From Phlegmacium glaucopus (taxonomy: Eukaryota; Basidiomycota; Agaricomycetes; Agaricales; Cortinariaceae): a stretch of 39,288 bases of DNA. Shown here in pieces: positions 30,673 to 39,288 of the stretch. The stretch is taken from the NCBI GenBank assembly GCA_015039465.1, contig MU130240.1, positions 16,043-55,330 on the forward strand, written 5' to 3'. The position numbers and the translations under genes are program-made. Under the pieces are notes generated by a model. The model was given only the letters and a program-made list of their open reading frames with translations, ran no database searches and had not been told where the DNA came from. Position 1 is the stretch's first letter, and each line of letters opens with the position of its first letter.

Positions 30673-31534
30673 TTACAGGTACAACGGCCCACGTCCACCC
30701 TCTTCGACCCCTTGTCCCACATCCTGAATATTCCCAGTTGCTGCACTTTCCCGTCTCAAAAATTTCATACTAATCTCGAAGGACATTTGCCCCGCTGAGA
30801 AGGTAAGCGGTCTCTTCCAAAATTTGGTTCTGAGAATCGCGACACTTCGAAGCACCAACAGAGCCTCATAAATAACACTATAGAACAGTTAGTCAGTATT
30901 TGATTCTCATAAGACGTAGGCAGTTGTTTCAAGGAGGGTGAATCAATGGTTGTAGCGATTGAAAATAGGACATACCCAACAATTCCTCCAAACGCAGCAG
31001 CAATCCCAGTCAAAATCGTCACAACCGATTTCCAATCCTTACATTTCGGATGCGGGTATGGACTTGGATATCCAACTGGTTTTCTACACCAGTTAGAGTC
31101 TGGGGACATGTCAAGGAGTCGGAACACCCCTGGGATGATACAGGCTGTGAGCACGATGTCGACGATGAGGTTGAGTAGGATGGGAAAGTCGACAAGGACA
31201 TTGATGATGGAGAAGACGAGAGACACAGACATCTACTTCGTGTTAGACCTTTGTAAGTCGGCTGGAATAAACGAATTAGGATACATACAAATATTGCGAG
31301 TTGTTTACTTGAATCCTGAGCGCCCCAAGTGTAGAATCCCAATGGTGCAAATTTGATGATGAAATAGTTTGCGATGAGTAAAGGGACAGTGATGGCAGAT
31401 AATATGAGGGTGATGATTATGAGGTTCTGAATGAGGCGCTTGAAATGATTTCCGACGGGGACATTGGTCTGTGCTTCAAAGTTGTCATCGATGTTTCCGT
31501 TGGAGTCGTCGAGGAGGGGAGATGATTCCGCCAT
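30673..31534 (-). CDS. Multi-span membrane protein, tandem paralogue 2 (235 aa)
   Basis: Exons 31534-31289, 31232-30976 and 30877-30673 join in phase, with introns of 56 and 98 bp at the same codons as paralogue 1. The N-terminus MAESSPLLDDSNGNIDDNFE, the hydrophobic stretches and the two loop cysteines are kept. Relative to paralogue 1 there is an in-frame 9-bp deletion in the loop (GYPSPYPHPK), and the stop comes one residue earlier (GRGPLYL). All length changes are multiples of three, which points to selection on the protein. The function is unknown. Confidence 0.82.
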
Positions 31535-32703
31535 TTGGTGATTGAAAGGAAGGAGATCATGGCGGGATATAAGAAGGATATATTGTCTTTTTAATGGATT
31601 GACGTTGATTGACACTCATCAAGAGATTGATTCAAATCACATCTTCGATCTGATCACGAGCCAACATCGTATTCAATTCCAACTATCGCCTGAGAACTGG
31701 ACCAGTCAGGCACAGCCGTCCCCTTGTTCTGACATTATGGAAGCAGTCCGAATTCTCGCGCCTTTCCAATCCACGTCCAAGTATCGCAAGTATTGACTGA
31801 GGTCACGAAATCATGCATAGTCATCCGTTGGTGGAATAGTGCCTGTCTGTTTTTGTGGGGGGCGGTTCGTGGCTTTCCTGGTGAGTATGTCCGAGTCACG
31901 CGTGTGCATCAACCCGCCTGTCACGCTGATACTACCATCAAGAGCTCAAGCGCTCATACTTAATCGTCGTTTACTAACTTTTTTTCACGTTACACTGAAC
32001 TGTCCAATACTTCAGCAAGTTACATTCGTTCCATTGAACCCGAGTCCTGTACCAAACATCAACCGCAATTTAGTGGGTCATAAATGCTGCCACATCACTT
32101 TCGATGCTGTAATCGCGGCCGCTATAATGTGTTACTACCTGATTATAGATCAATTTCCCTCCTGCCTACCCCATTTTAACGAACTTATCCATAGGCACAA
32201 TTCAAGGATATCAACTATGACACAGTAGGCATTAGCGTCCGGCCATGTAAATTTAATATTGGATAGCTTGTGGATAGCCTCTTGACATTTGCTTGACATT
32301 TATTCTCGCCATTATAAGTGCATGTTCACTTCACTATCTGCTGATTTCTCGGTCAGTGTCATCTCTGAACAAAACGATTGAAGAAGCAGACACTGACACG
32401 CCATTTACATTGAATTTTACATTATACTAGCGGCTCTCCAGTTCTTACTCACGAAACATAAGTTGTAAGTTAACCATTTATAATCATTAAAACCGACTGA
32501 ATTTGGGTTCTTTGGGCTCGCGCAGAACTGTCTCAGCCGCAAACATCACCTGAATTCAAGTCGAGGGGTGGAGAACTCAACATCAAATGGTCTCCTTTAC
32601 CAACCACGCCCATCACAATCCGACTGCGACAGCAAATCAAATCCCGCAATGGCTGTCATCGAATCACGTCGATTTGATAAAATCATGCGGGGATTTAGCT
32701 ATC
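31535..32703. other. Spacer of the tandem array, no gene seen
   Basis: This contains three repeated spacer pieces: 31685-31790 (also near 29265-29350 and 35140-35240), 31930-32160 (also at 35950-36175, including GTACCAAACATCAA and CATAAATGCTGCCACATCAC) and 32520-32670 (also at 27880-28030). The open frame at 31839-32228 is not conserved in the partner copy and is judged incidental. Confidence 0.45.
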
Positions 32704-33594
32704 CTATGACAAGTACAACGGTCCACGTCCACCCGCCTCGGCACCTTGTCCCACATCCTGAGTATTCCCAGTTGTTGCACTTTCCCGGCTCAAAATATTC
32801 ATACTAATCTTCAAGGAGATTTGCCCCGTTGAGAAGATCGAGGCGAGCGGCCTCTTCCAAAATTTGGTTCTCAAAATCGCGACACTTCGAAGCACCAACA
32901 GAGCTACATGAATAAGACTATAGGACCGTTAGCCAGTATTTGATTCTCGTAAGACGCAGGCAGTTGGTTCAAGGAGGGGGAACTAATCTTGTGATGATGG
33001 AAAATAGGACATACCCAACAATTCCTCCAAAGGAAGCAGCAATCCCCATCAAAATTGTCACAGCCGACTTCCAATCATTGCATTTCGGATGTGGCAAATT
33101 TTCTCCTGGATTCGGGTATCCAATTTGAATTCGACACCAGTAAGAGTCTGGGAAGGTGTCATGGAGAAGAAACACCTGTGGGATGACACATACTGTTAGC
33201 ACGATGTCGACGATGAGGTTGAGTAGGATGGGAAAGTCGACGAGGACATTGACGGCAGAGAAGACAAGGGACACCAGCATCTACTTCGCGTTAGACTTTT
33301 GTAGGACGGCTGGGATAAAGTAATTAGGATACACACGAATTTTGCCAGTTCTTTACTTGAATGCTCAGCGCGCTGGTAAATGTAGTCTCCACTCGTAAAT
33401 GGTGCCACACGTTTGATGATGACATAGTTTGCGATGAGTAAAATAAAAGTGAGGGCGGATAAGATGAGGCTGATGATTATGAGGTTCTGAATGAGGCGCT
33501 TGAAATGACTTCCGATGGGGACATTGGTCTGTGCTTCAAAGTTGTCATCGAGGTCTCCGTTGGAGTCGTCGAGGAGGGGAGATGATTCCGCCAT
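32704..33594 (-). CDS. Multi-span membrane protein, tandem paralogue 3 (245 aa)
   Basis: Exons 33594-33337, 33280-33015 and 32917-32704 join in phase. The first donor is GTGTGT, where paralogues 1 and 2 have GTAAGT and GTATGT. The protein starts MAESSPLLDDSNGDLDDNFE and ends GRGPLYLS. The loop after the first span is rebuilt (APFTSGDYIYQRAEHSSKEL) and is four codons longer than in the other two; two extra codons sit in the C-terminal tail (LASIFSTGQ). The two loop cysteines and the Pro-rich segment are kept. It is the most diverged of the three but still fully open. Confidence 0.82.
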
Positions 33595-33773
33595 TTGGTG
33601 ATTGAAAGGAAGAAGATCAAGGCTGGATATAAGAAGGATATATTGTCTTTTTATGTAAGGGATTGACGTCAAATGATGCTCATCAAGAGATTAATTCAAA
33701 TCAGATCTTCGATCTGATCACGAGCCAACACAATTACCTTCCTATTTAATTCCAACTATCGCCTGAGAAAGCC

Positions 33774-35132
33774 AGGACCCCGGGCAATACCAGAAAATGC
33801 CAATCCGGACAAGATTTGATACATTTTGACGTTTAGGCCAGGTCCAATTCGGACAAAAATTGGCCAAAAAACGGAGAAGGCCAGAGTCTCAATCCGGACA
33901 AATTTGGCCTCGAAGTCAATTGCCAGATCCGTTATCCGGACTATAATGGCGCAATGTTACATTCCATCATACGTTACTCCGGTCCAGCTCCGTCGGAGCT
34001 GTTTCCGGTAGTCCGTACTCCGTACAGTGCCTTCCCTTATATCCCGAACTACTCCTTCTATGTTCAACTCCGAGACTTCTCCGTGACATTCCGGTTCCTC
34101 CGACTATACTCCAAACCCGTTATCACTTCTTCGCCACTACCACTATTCTTTGTCATCATCTTTCCCATCATCAGTCAGCACACTAGCCATGGATTATTCA
34201 CCCAAGAATGCAGGACCTTTCCCGGGAGCAGAACGCAGCACTTATATTTATATTCTATATTTCGGTTGCAATTCTCTTTATATTTAAAGTACTCGAACTT
34301 GTATGTTTTCCCTTAGTTCGAATATCAACTTAGTTCCCCTCCTCTTGTTTTCCCTCTAAGTCACTGAGGTCTTCCGACTTGTTACTTTATTCTTCTGTTC
34401 CGAAATCAGGACACCTTAGGAGCTGGGCGGCACAGCACATACGCTGAGGCCAACGTCCTTTCCGGGTTACTGTTCCGGTTCTGTTCCGCCCGTTCCGGAG
34501 TAACTCTGACGTGACTTCTCCTTTGCTTTAAACTTAACACGCAATGGATAATATAAATTATATAATCTTGGATAATTTGTATAACTTCCCACCAGCACTA
34601 TTTTTAAATACCTTTATGTCGGTTGATTGTAAATTTCACGGTGAATCCTGGTACAATTTCTCACTATTCCCCCTTTTCAATTTTTATCTTTGCTTGACAC
34701 CAAAGTTCGTGATTCCGGGGCCCTCTGTTGAATTATTAGCACTTGATATGGCCCGGTTCTGAGTACTTCAAGGCAGCAAGAAAGAACTAAAGGTAAGCTC
34801 TCTCGAAAGCGCGGATTTCTCAAGGATGGTGGTGAGGGTCATTGTGAGTTTGTTGTGAGTTTCGATACAAAATTTAGTTAATCAACTATATTTTCACGTA
34901 GATGACCTTCTGAGAGTTTTCCAAGCGCCAGAAATGATTTTTTGGCACCTAGGAGGCTTGGTCTGTCAATCTGGACAAATTTCAGCCAAAAAATGGCCAG
35001 ATCCCGATATCCGGACAAAAACCAAAATTTTGGGAGGAGGCCAGGTGCCATCCGGACAAAAACAGCCAAATTGTGTCCGGACAGAAACCCCATTTTCGGG
35101 ATCTGGCATTTTCTGGCATTGCCCGGGGTCCT
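33774..35132. mobile_element. hAT-like element, family 3, with nested solo LTR (1359 bp)
   Basis: The left end is AGGACCCCGGGCAATACCAG and the right end CTGGCATTGCCCGGGGTCCT. The exact 8-bp duplication AGAAAGCC lies at 33766-33773 and 35133-35140. Without the LTR the element is about 769 bp. The arms carry repeated (A/T)TCCGGACAAA-like motifs (at least four on the left, 33810-33945; four on the right, 34965-35090), often followed by TTGGCC or CAGCC. No transposase frame is seen. The miniature element at 29092-29222 shares the ends. Confidence 0.93.
33955..34539. mobile_element. Solo LTR, copy 2 (585 bp)
   Basis: It begins TGTTACATTCC and ends AAACTTAACA, flanked by the 5-bp duplication CGCAA (33950-33954 and 34540-34544). 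It matches the LTR at 22275-22847 in the same orientation along its length, including GGATTATTCACCCAAGAATG and TTATATTTATATTCTATATT. It is nested in a hAT-like element. No internal retroviral-type coding region is adjacent. Confidence 0.95.
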
Positions 35133-35140
35133 AGAAAGCC

Positions 35141-35734
35141 TGAGAATCGGACCCAGGTCATCAGTCAGGCACAGCCATAGATAGCTATCTCAGTCCGAAT
35201 TGTCGCCCTTTTCCAATCCACGTCCAAGTATCGCAAGTACAGCTCCTCAGAGAAGTCCTGGCCTATCCATACTGGTTTCCATGGAGAATATGTTTGATCT
35301 GCTGGCATACAAGTAATGACACTCCAGTGGCATTTACATGGTTCACTGTGGCACTGGCATTCGCATAGTTCACATAAAAAGATCCAGGTAATGTGTCGCA
35401 GTTTTCAGGAAAGTCCGCTTCTGTGATCACTTCTCTTGTTGCAGAACAATTGATTTGAGGGAGGAATTGACAGATGAGACCGGTATTGTACCATGAATGC
35501 AGTTGAGCAAGGGACGGTTGCAGAAGCAAGGTCGTATTTCCTAAAGTCATCAAGGACACAAGACTCCGGAGTTGGACCAGTGTAATCATTCTTGCTAGTA
35601 GTGCTGCAATTAACCGCACTACTAAGTAGTCCAAAGACAACTCTGCAGATCTGTGTTAAAAGTATATGTTATACTAGAGCGGACCAGCACTGGAATTAAG
35701 TCCAGGTAATGAAATAAAGAATTGAATAGCGAAG
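35141..35734 (-). other. Uncertain coding remnant
   Basis: The minus-strand frame 35640-35263 (125 aa) includes TAEQ-free, Asn-rich sequence such as PGSFYVNYANASATVNHVNA with possible glycosylation sites. An acceptor-like AACACAG lies about 10 bases upstream of its first codon. A different frame over the first half also reads as a compact protein with several cysteines, which hints at a frameshift between two halves. I see no similarity to the three membrane paralogues, and I do not call a gene. Confidence 0.25.
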
Positions 35735-35865
35735 TGGATTGTCGATTGATGACATTCAAGACAGTGAGCGAGGCCACACGTTTATGCCAGTGGATCAAAG
35801 GTCGAGAATTGTCACTCGAATGTTTACTTTGAGTTGCGGCCTACAAAAAGAAAAAAAGTAAAATG
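35735..35865 (+). pseudogene. PSD2-type pseudogene, fragment 3
   Basis: A short piece reads DCRLMTFKTVSEATRL, then (after a 6-bp insertion relative to the other copies) WIKGREL, ending at a TGA just before the expected next exon. It matches 26910-26985 and 30190-30250. Nothing else of the enzyme is present nearby. Confidence 0.75.
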
Positions 35866-36497
35866 CCATCGAGACTCACCGTTCTCGTGCTTGGTGTACA
35901 TCCTCTTGGTGGAGTGTCATCACGCATGTGCATCGATCGATCAACACGCTTGTCACGCTGATGAACATGATGCATGAACTCATACGGGTACCACAACTTC
36001 TTTTCAACTTACACTATCTATATCTAAATGTCCAATATTTCAGCAAGTTTCATTCGTTGCATTGCACCCGAATTCTGTACCAAACATCAACTGCAATTTA
36101 GTGAGTCATAAATGCTGCCACATCACTTTCGAATCTGATCATTTAGTAATCGTGGCCGCTACGTGTTACTACCTTAGGAAGAGCAAGAAGAGAGTCTTTG
36201 TGTTACGACTTCCAGTGTTGTAATTAGATGGCGAGACTGAAATTAAATGTCTACTCTTATTGTAATTTACATTTAAGTGGTGGCTATGGTTCAGTGACGA
36301 CTATGTAAGCTAGTTGGGTGAGAAAACACACGGAGTGTGTCTCAGACCTGGAAAGATCCACAACGAGATAGGGTCCTCGATACGAGACGCGTTTCCCAGG
36401 TTACTAGGAGCGAGCGACGCATTGAGTGAGTATTGAATACCCCTATCTGTAGGAGCGAGGAGACTAGCTTACCTTGAGCCTAGGTTGTAGCCAACTA
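35866..36497. other. Array spacer, then 3' flank of the retroelement
   Basis: 35900-36175 matches 31890-32160 of the previous spacer. From about 36190 the sequence is unique and may be the 3' untranslated end of the retrotransposon. It contains a short palindrome, ACACACGGAGTGTGT (36328-36342), and two AGGAGCGAG strings (36407 and 36451). I could not identify the split direct or inverted terminal repeats expected of DIRS/Ngaro elements. Confidence 0.4.
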
Positions 36498-37835
36498 CTA
36501 TCGGACGCGAGGAACGATGTATCTCGTGAATGTTTCGTGTACCTGAGGTGCCGCCTGCATGTACGGAGCTAGGACTTGAGCGTGTTTGGTCAGGTATAGT
36601 AAGAAAGTGTCGCTGGCCCATCGACCTTTGGCTTTCATGACGTCGAAGGGGACGCCTCGGAGGAGGTACTCGAGGGTAGCTCCTATCCGGATTCCGTGGC
36701 CTTGTAATGGCTCGAGGCCGGCAGCGCGGGCGGCAGTAGCTATCTTCTCTATGAACTTAGACTTGGTGAGAGGCCTATGACCGTTCTTGTGTTTGTAGGC
36801 GAACAGGTGGCCGTTTTGAGGTGGAGCGTTCAGGCGCAGGTGGTGATCCAGGGCCGAGATGGGGTCTGTTTTGCCGAGCTGTTTTGCCCAATAGACGTCT
36901 TCGCCTTGTGTGTTGACTTTGGTTTTTGGCAGGTGTAGAACTGTTATGGCGTTGCCGTGCCTATCGACATCGGTGCTTAAGTTGGATGGGGTGATGTGAA
37001 TCGTGGGGTCGAAGGCGTCTAAACGGCGCACTGTGAATTCGCCTAGGCGAGCGGCTGCGTAGAAGCATGTAGTCAGGCATGCGAAGACTGCTGCGTCGAG
37101 GGGTGTGTTTAGGTCTAGTTTATTCTTGACTGCTGTGATGAATTCTGTAGTGAAAGGGCATCGCTTTTTCCGTTTGGATTCAGGGGGTGTTAACTTCTCA
37201 GTTGCTTTCAACATGGTGCTTAACTCATCTTCGTTTATGGACCAAGGTATGCCGTAGAGTATGTGCCATGCTCGAATGCCGTGAACGTAGTTGTGGAGAG
37301 TTTTGTTGGAGTAAGTGCCCGCTAGACTCGCGAGGAAGGGTGAGATGAGGACCGGGCTAGTTGGGGTACGCTGCGCTTCAGGGAGGTCTTTCGCGTCACA
37401 GTAAACGTGGAAGGCCAGCAAACCAGAGCCGTAGGTTTCTCGTGTAGATTCGGACCATGCGCATCCCAAAACGGTTTGTATGCGGTCTAGATCTTGATCC
37501 GAGAGGTTGACTGGTGCACCTGATGCGTCGACTGCTTCGCGAGATTGAAAAGGCTTCCACTTGTAGAGCCGGTCTCTGGCAAGGCAGTGGGGGCGACTGT
37601 TGAATGGCTGAGGGGTGAGATGGGTTGGGTATGGAGCCGGTCTGGCTATAGTTTGTGGAGCTGCTAGTCGTAAGTTCACTCGCAAGAGTTTCTGGCAAGA
37701 CCACTTACCGTCTCTAGGCTTGGCAATTCTCTGCAAGGTAGTCGAGTTCTTCTTGTTCCCAGGTCTTGTTGAGACTGACATATTCGTCGAACTGGTCTCT
37801 GGCAGGTTTGGGGAGTGGCTCTTGTAAACGTCCAT
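36498..37835 (-). CDS. Tyrosine recombinase of the retroelement
   Basis: From the ATG at 37835 the frame encodes 445 aa and overlaps the RT frame by about 120 bp. The same frame stays open far upstream (to 39284), but that part lies opposite the conserved RT/RNase H in another frame, so I treat it as incidental. The recombinase core is visible: an N-terminal SAM-like part (WSESTRETYGSGLLAFHVYC), the first catalytic Arg in AARLGEF (R263), then GHGIRIG giving His-x-x-Arg (H380, R383), GRWASD (W406) and the nucleophile in TFLLYLTKH (Y414). In DIRS-like elements this enzyme joins a circular DNA intermediate to the genome. Confidence 0.88.
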   Translation of the reverse strand: MDVYKSHSPNLPETSSTNMSVSTRPGNKKNSTTLQRIAKPRDGKWSCQKLLRVNLRLAAPQTIARPAPYPTHLTPQPFNSRPHCLARDRLYKWKPFQSREAVDASGAPVNLSDQDLDRIQTVLGCAWSESTRETYGSGLLAFHVYCDAKDLPEAQRTPTSPVLISPFLASLAGTYSNKTLHNYVHGIRAWHILYGIPWSINEDELSTMLKATEKLTPPESKRKKRCPFTTEFITAVKNKLDLNTPLDAAVFACLTTCFYAAARLGEFTVRRLDAFDPTIHITPSNLSTDVDRHGNAITVLHLPKTKVNTQGEDVYWAKQLGKTDPISALDHHLRLNAPPQNGHLFAYKHKNGHRPLTKSKFIEKIATAARAAGLEPLQGHGIRIGATLEYLLRGVPFDVMKAKGRWASDTFLLYLTKHAQVLAPYMQAAPQVHETFTRYIVPRVR

Positions 37836-39288
37836 TTTGGCTAGCCTGGAGCTCAGCGAGACGCAGTTGTGCGTCGAAGTCTGCAATGAAGGGGTGGAGC
37901 TCTGCGGGGACATGAACAGGTGGGAGAAGGAGCGAGCGGGAGGGATATCTGCCTCTGGAAGGGTCGTCGGCTGGGTTATGTCGACTGGGAACGTAGCGGG
38001 AGTGGATGGTGGCTTGGAGCTTCTTAGTGAAGATGTGAATACGTTTAAAGACTTCGTTTGTTGATTTGTTACGGCTGCGGCCTTTCCACCATCCTTCGAC
38101 GACCCCTCTGTTATCTCCGAAGACTTTGAGGTGCATCTTATGTGGCTCGCATATAAGGCTGCAAAGTGATCGGACGAGGAGCTCGAAACCGACCGCTTCT
38201 GCCCAACCGATGTCTCTACCTTCCGTTTTCCACCCGGGTACAAGTCTCCATGCTCTCCATCTACCACCGATGGTGATGCCGAGGCCGACGCCTGAGCTGG
38301 CATCGGAAAAGGCTTGGAAATCTTCAATGGTGGCTGCGCTGGGTATGTCTCTGAAGAGATGTGGTTTCCGAAGGGTGCTGAGCCACCACTGAAGGTCTTG
38401 CGCAGTGCCGCGAGGTGGGGAGCGTGGTACAAAAGGATTGTTGGTGGAAATGCTGAGCATGGCTTCCAGCGACGTGAGGTACGCTCGTCCCTCAGTAACG
38501 ACCAGGCATGAGTGAAGTAGCTTTCCGTAGAGTCCTTGAACCTGTGAAAGCGTATGTGTTCGACGTTGCTGCCATTCGGTGATGCATTCGAGGTATTTCT
38601 GTTTCTTGTTGTTAGGTAAGGCAACGATTTTGGTATCGAGATCCCAACTGAGTCCGAGGTATGGAATGACTGAGCCGAATGGTATGGTCTTCGAGGTCTC
38701 CCAAGGAATGCCGAGCTGAGCAGATAAGCGGTCAATGTCTGAATCATTGTAAGTAAAAGGACAATCTGGCTCTGATGAGGCTGATAAGTCTCGTATCGGC
38801 TGGGAGTTGTCCTCGTCAAATTCCTCAGGTCGCCCGTCTTCCATGATGGTTCCGCAGTACCATATGCGACATCTTTCCTGTCGTTTACCTCCACTAGCAG
38901 CGATGCGACGGGCCTGCTCTTGTCGAGTTTGGTTGTACTCCTCGAGATATTGTCTAAGGATTCTAAAGAAAACATGATCGTCGACCCATTTTGAAAGTGG
39001 GCCGATACCTTCTGCCCGGAAGACGTCTGTTCCGGCATCTGCGACTTCACCATAGACACCTCCAGCTGATCCAAGACCGAAATTGTCGTTGGTGTTGATT
39101 GCGAATCTATTTTCTCCGCATAAGCGAATGACGAGGCCAGGCCATTGGCTGTGAATGACTGGGATTGTTCGGTAGGCTTCTGCCACATCGCGAACCGATG
39201 CTTGAGATCCGGGGGGTAAATTTGAGATGATGAGCGCCACGGTGTTGAAGGTGCCCCAGGTGCAAGGAAAATTAGCGCTGTCAATAGA
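37714..39288 (-). CDS. Reverse transcriptase-RNase H of the retroelement (5' partial)
   Basis: The frame is open to the window edge, so the start is not seen; its first visible residues are SIDSANFPCTWGTFNT. It ends with TAG at 37714-37716. Numbering from 39240, RT motif A is DVAEAYRTIPV (18-28), motif B-like FGLGSAGGVYGEVADA is at 54-69, and the catalytic KWVDDHVFF is at 84-92 (a VDD form of YxDD). YLGLSWDL follows at 194-201. RNase H begins near 308, with acidic residues in FSDASSG (D313), GWAEAVGFE (E348), FGDNRGVV (D376) and PADDPSRG (D425). QDLQWWLSTL before RNase H is typical of DIRS-like Pol. It copies element RNA to DNA. Confidence 0.9.
   Translation of the reverse strand, partial: SIDSANFPCTWGTFNTVALIISNLPPGSQASVRDVAEAYRTIPVIHSQWPGLVIRLCGENRFAINTNDNFGLGSAGGVYGEVADAGTDVFRAEGIGPLSKWVDDHVFFRILRQYLEEYNQTRQEQARRIAASGGKRQERCRIWYCGTIMEDGRPEEFDEDNSQPIRDLSASSEPDCPFTYNDSDIDRLSAQLGIPWETSKTIPFGSVIPYLGLSWDLDTKIVALPNNKKQKYLECITEWQQRRTHTLSQVQGLYGKLLHSCLVVTEGRAYLTSLEAMLSISTNNPFVPRSPPRGTAQDLQWWLSTLRKPHLFRDIPSAATIEDFQAFSDASSGVGLGITIGGRWRAWRLVPGWKTEGRDIGWAEAVGFELLVRSLCSLICEPHKMHLKVFGDNRGVVEGWWKGRSRNKSTNEVFKRIHIFTKKLQATIHSRYVPSRHNPADDPSRGRYPSRSLLLPPVHVPAELHPFIADFDAQLRLAELQASQNGRLQEPLPKPARDQFDEYVSLNKTWEQEELDYLAENCQA

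Larger units (their letters stand above)
36180..39288 (-). mobile_element. DIRS/Ngaro-like tyrosine-recombinase retrotransposon, 3' part
   Basis: A reverse transcriptase/RNase H frame is followed by, and overlaps, a tyrosine recombinase frame on the same strand. This is the hallmark of the DIRS order. No DDE integrase or LTR is present. The 5' part lies beyond the window end and the 3' boundary (about 36180-36500) is not defined. Both frames are open, so the copy is young or recently active. Confidence 0.85.

Noticed and set aside
35263..35640. Fourth copy of the membrane protein
   Set aside because: It shares none of the conserved start, cysteine loop or C-terminal sequence of the three paralogues.
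37836..39284. N-terminal 483 residues of a 928-aa recombinase fusion
   Set aside because: This stretch lies in a different frame over the conserved RT/RNase H and shows no domain; the ATG at 37835 gives a normal-sized recombinase.

Overview
The window looks like a transposon-rich stretch of nuclear DNA from a mushroom-forming basidiomycete (Agaricomycetes). The reasons are short 50-65 bp GT..AG introns, a NIMA-type kinase with eight introns, a fungal NB-ARC/TPR (NLR-like) gene, a C2/EF-hand phosphatidylserine decarboxylase (PSD2 type), and a retroelement with overlapping reverse transcriptase and tyrosine recombinase frames. No rRNA, tRNA or CRISPR array could be supported.

Layout. 1-5.9 kb is AT-rich and gene-poor. 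It holds a terminal-inverted-repeat element (25-493), two non-autonomous hAT elements with exact 8-bp target duplications (1791-3035 and 3258-3778), degenerate telomere-like repeats and a cluster of bZIP-type palindromes. 5.9-8.5 kb (minus strand) is a frameshifted NB-ARC/TPR gene with ten almost identical 42-residue repeats. 8.56-11.6 kb is a broken, 5'-truncated copy of a NIMA-like kinase, ending abruptly at 27 A's followed by a hAT fragment. 12.4-16.3 kb (plus strand) holds scattered coding exons of unknown function. 16.2-19.6 kb is the intact copy of the same kinase (9 exons, 891 aa on my model) with a decayed NLR remnant beside it, so the NLR-kinase pair has been duplicated about 7.64 kb apart. 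21.0-23.8 kb is a GNAT acetyltransferase-like gene disrupted by a hAT element that itself carries a solo LTR. At 24.2-24.4 kb a two-exon gene encodes a 65-aa predicted secreted peptide.

25-36 kb is an imperfect tandem array. Fragments of a PSD2 pseudogene appear three times on the plus strand, interleaved with three intact minus-strand paralogues of an unrecognised membrane protein (239, 235 and 245 aa; 3 exons each). A second hAT family is also here: a 131-bp miniature copy and a 1359-bp copy with another nested solo LTR. 36.5-39.3 kb is the 3' part of a DIRS/Ngaro-like tyrosine-recombinase retrotransposon, cut by the window edge.

The best-supported novelties are: (1) several hAT families that share one architecture, terminal inverted repeats next to dense family-specific short motifs; (2) a membrane-protein family kept open in three tandem copies while its neighbours decayed; (3) the duplicated kinase/NLR pair with an abrupt poly(A) junction; (4) nested insertions whose order can be read from an empty site inside the window. 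Gene models come from reading splice sites by eye, with no alignment or transcript data.
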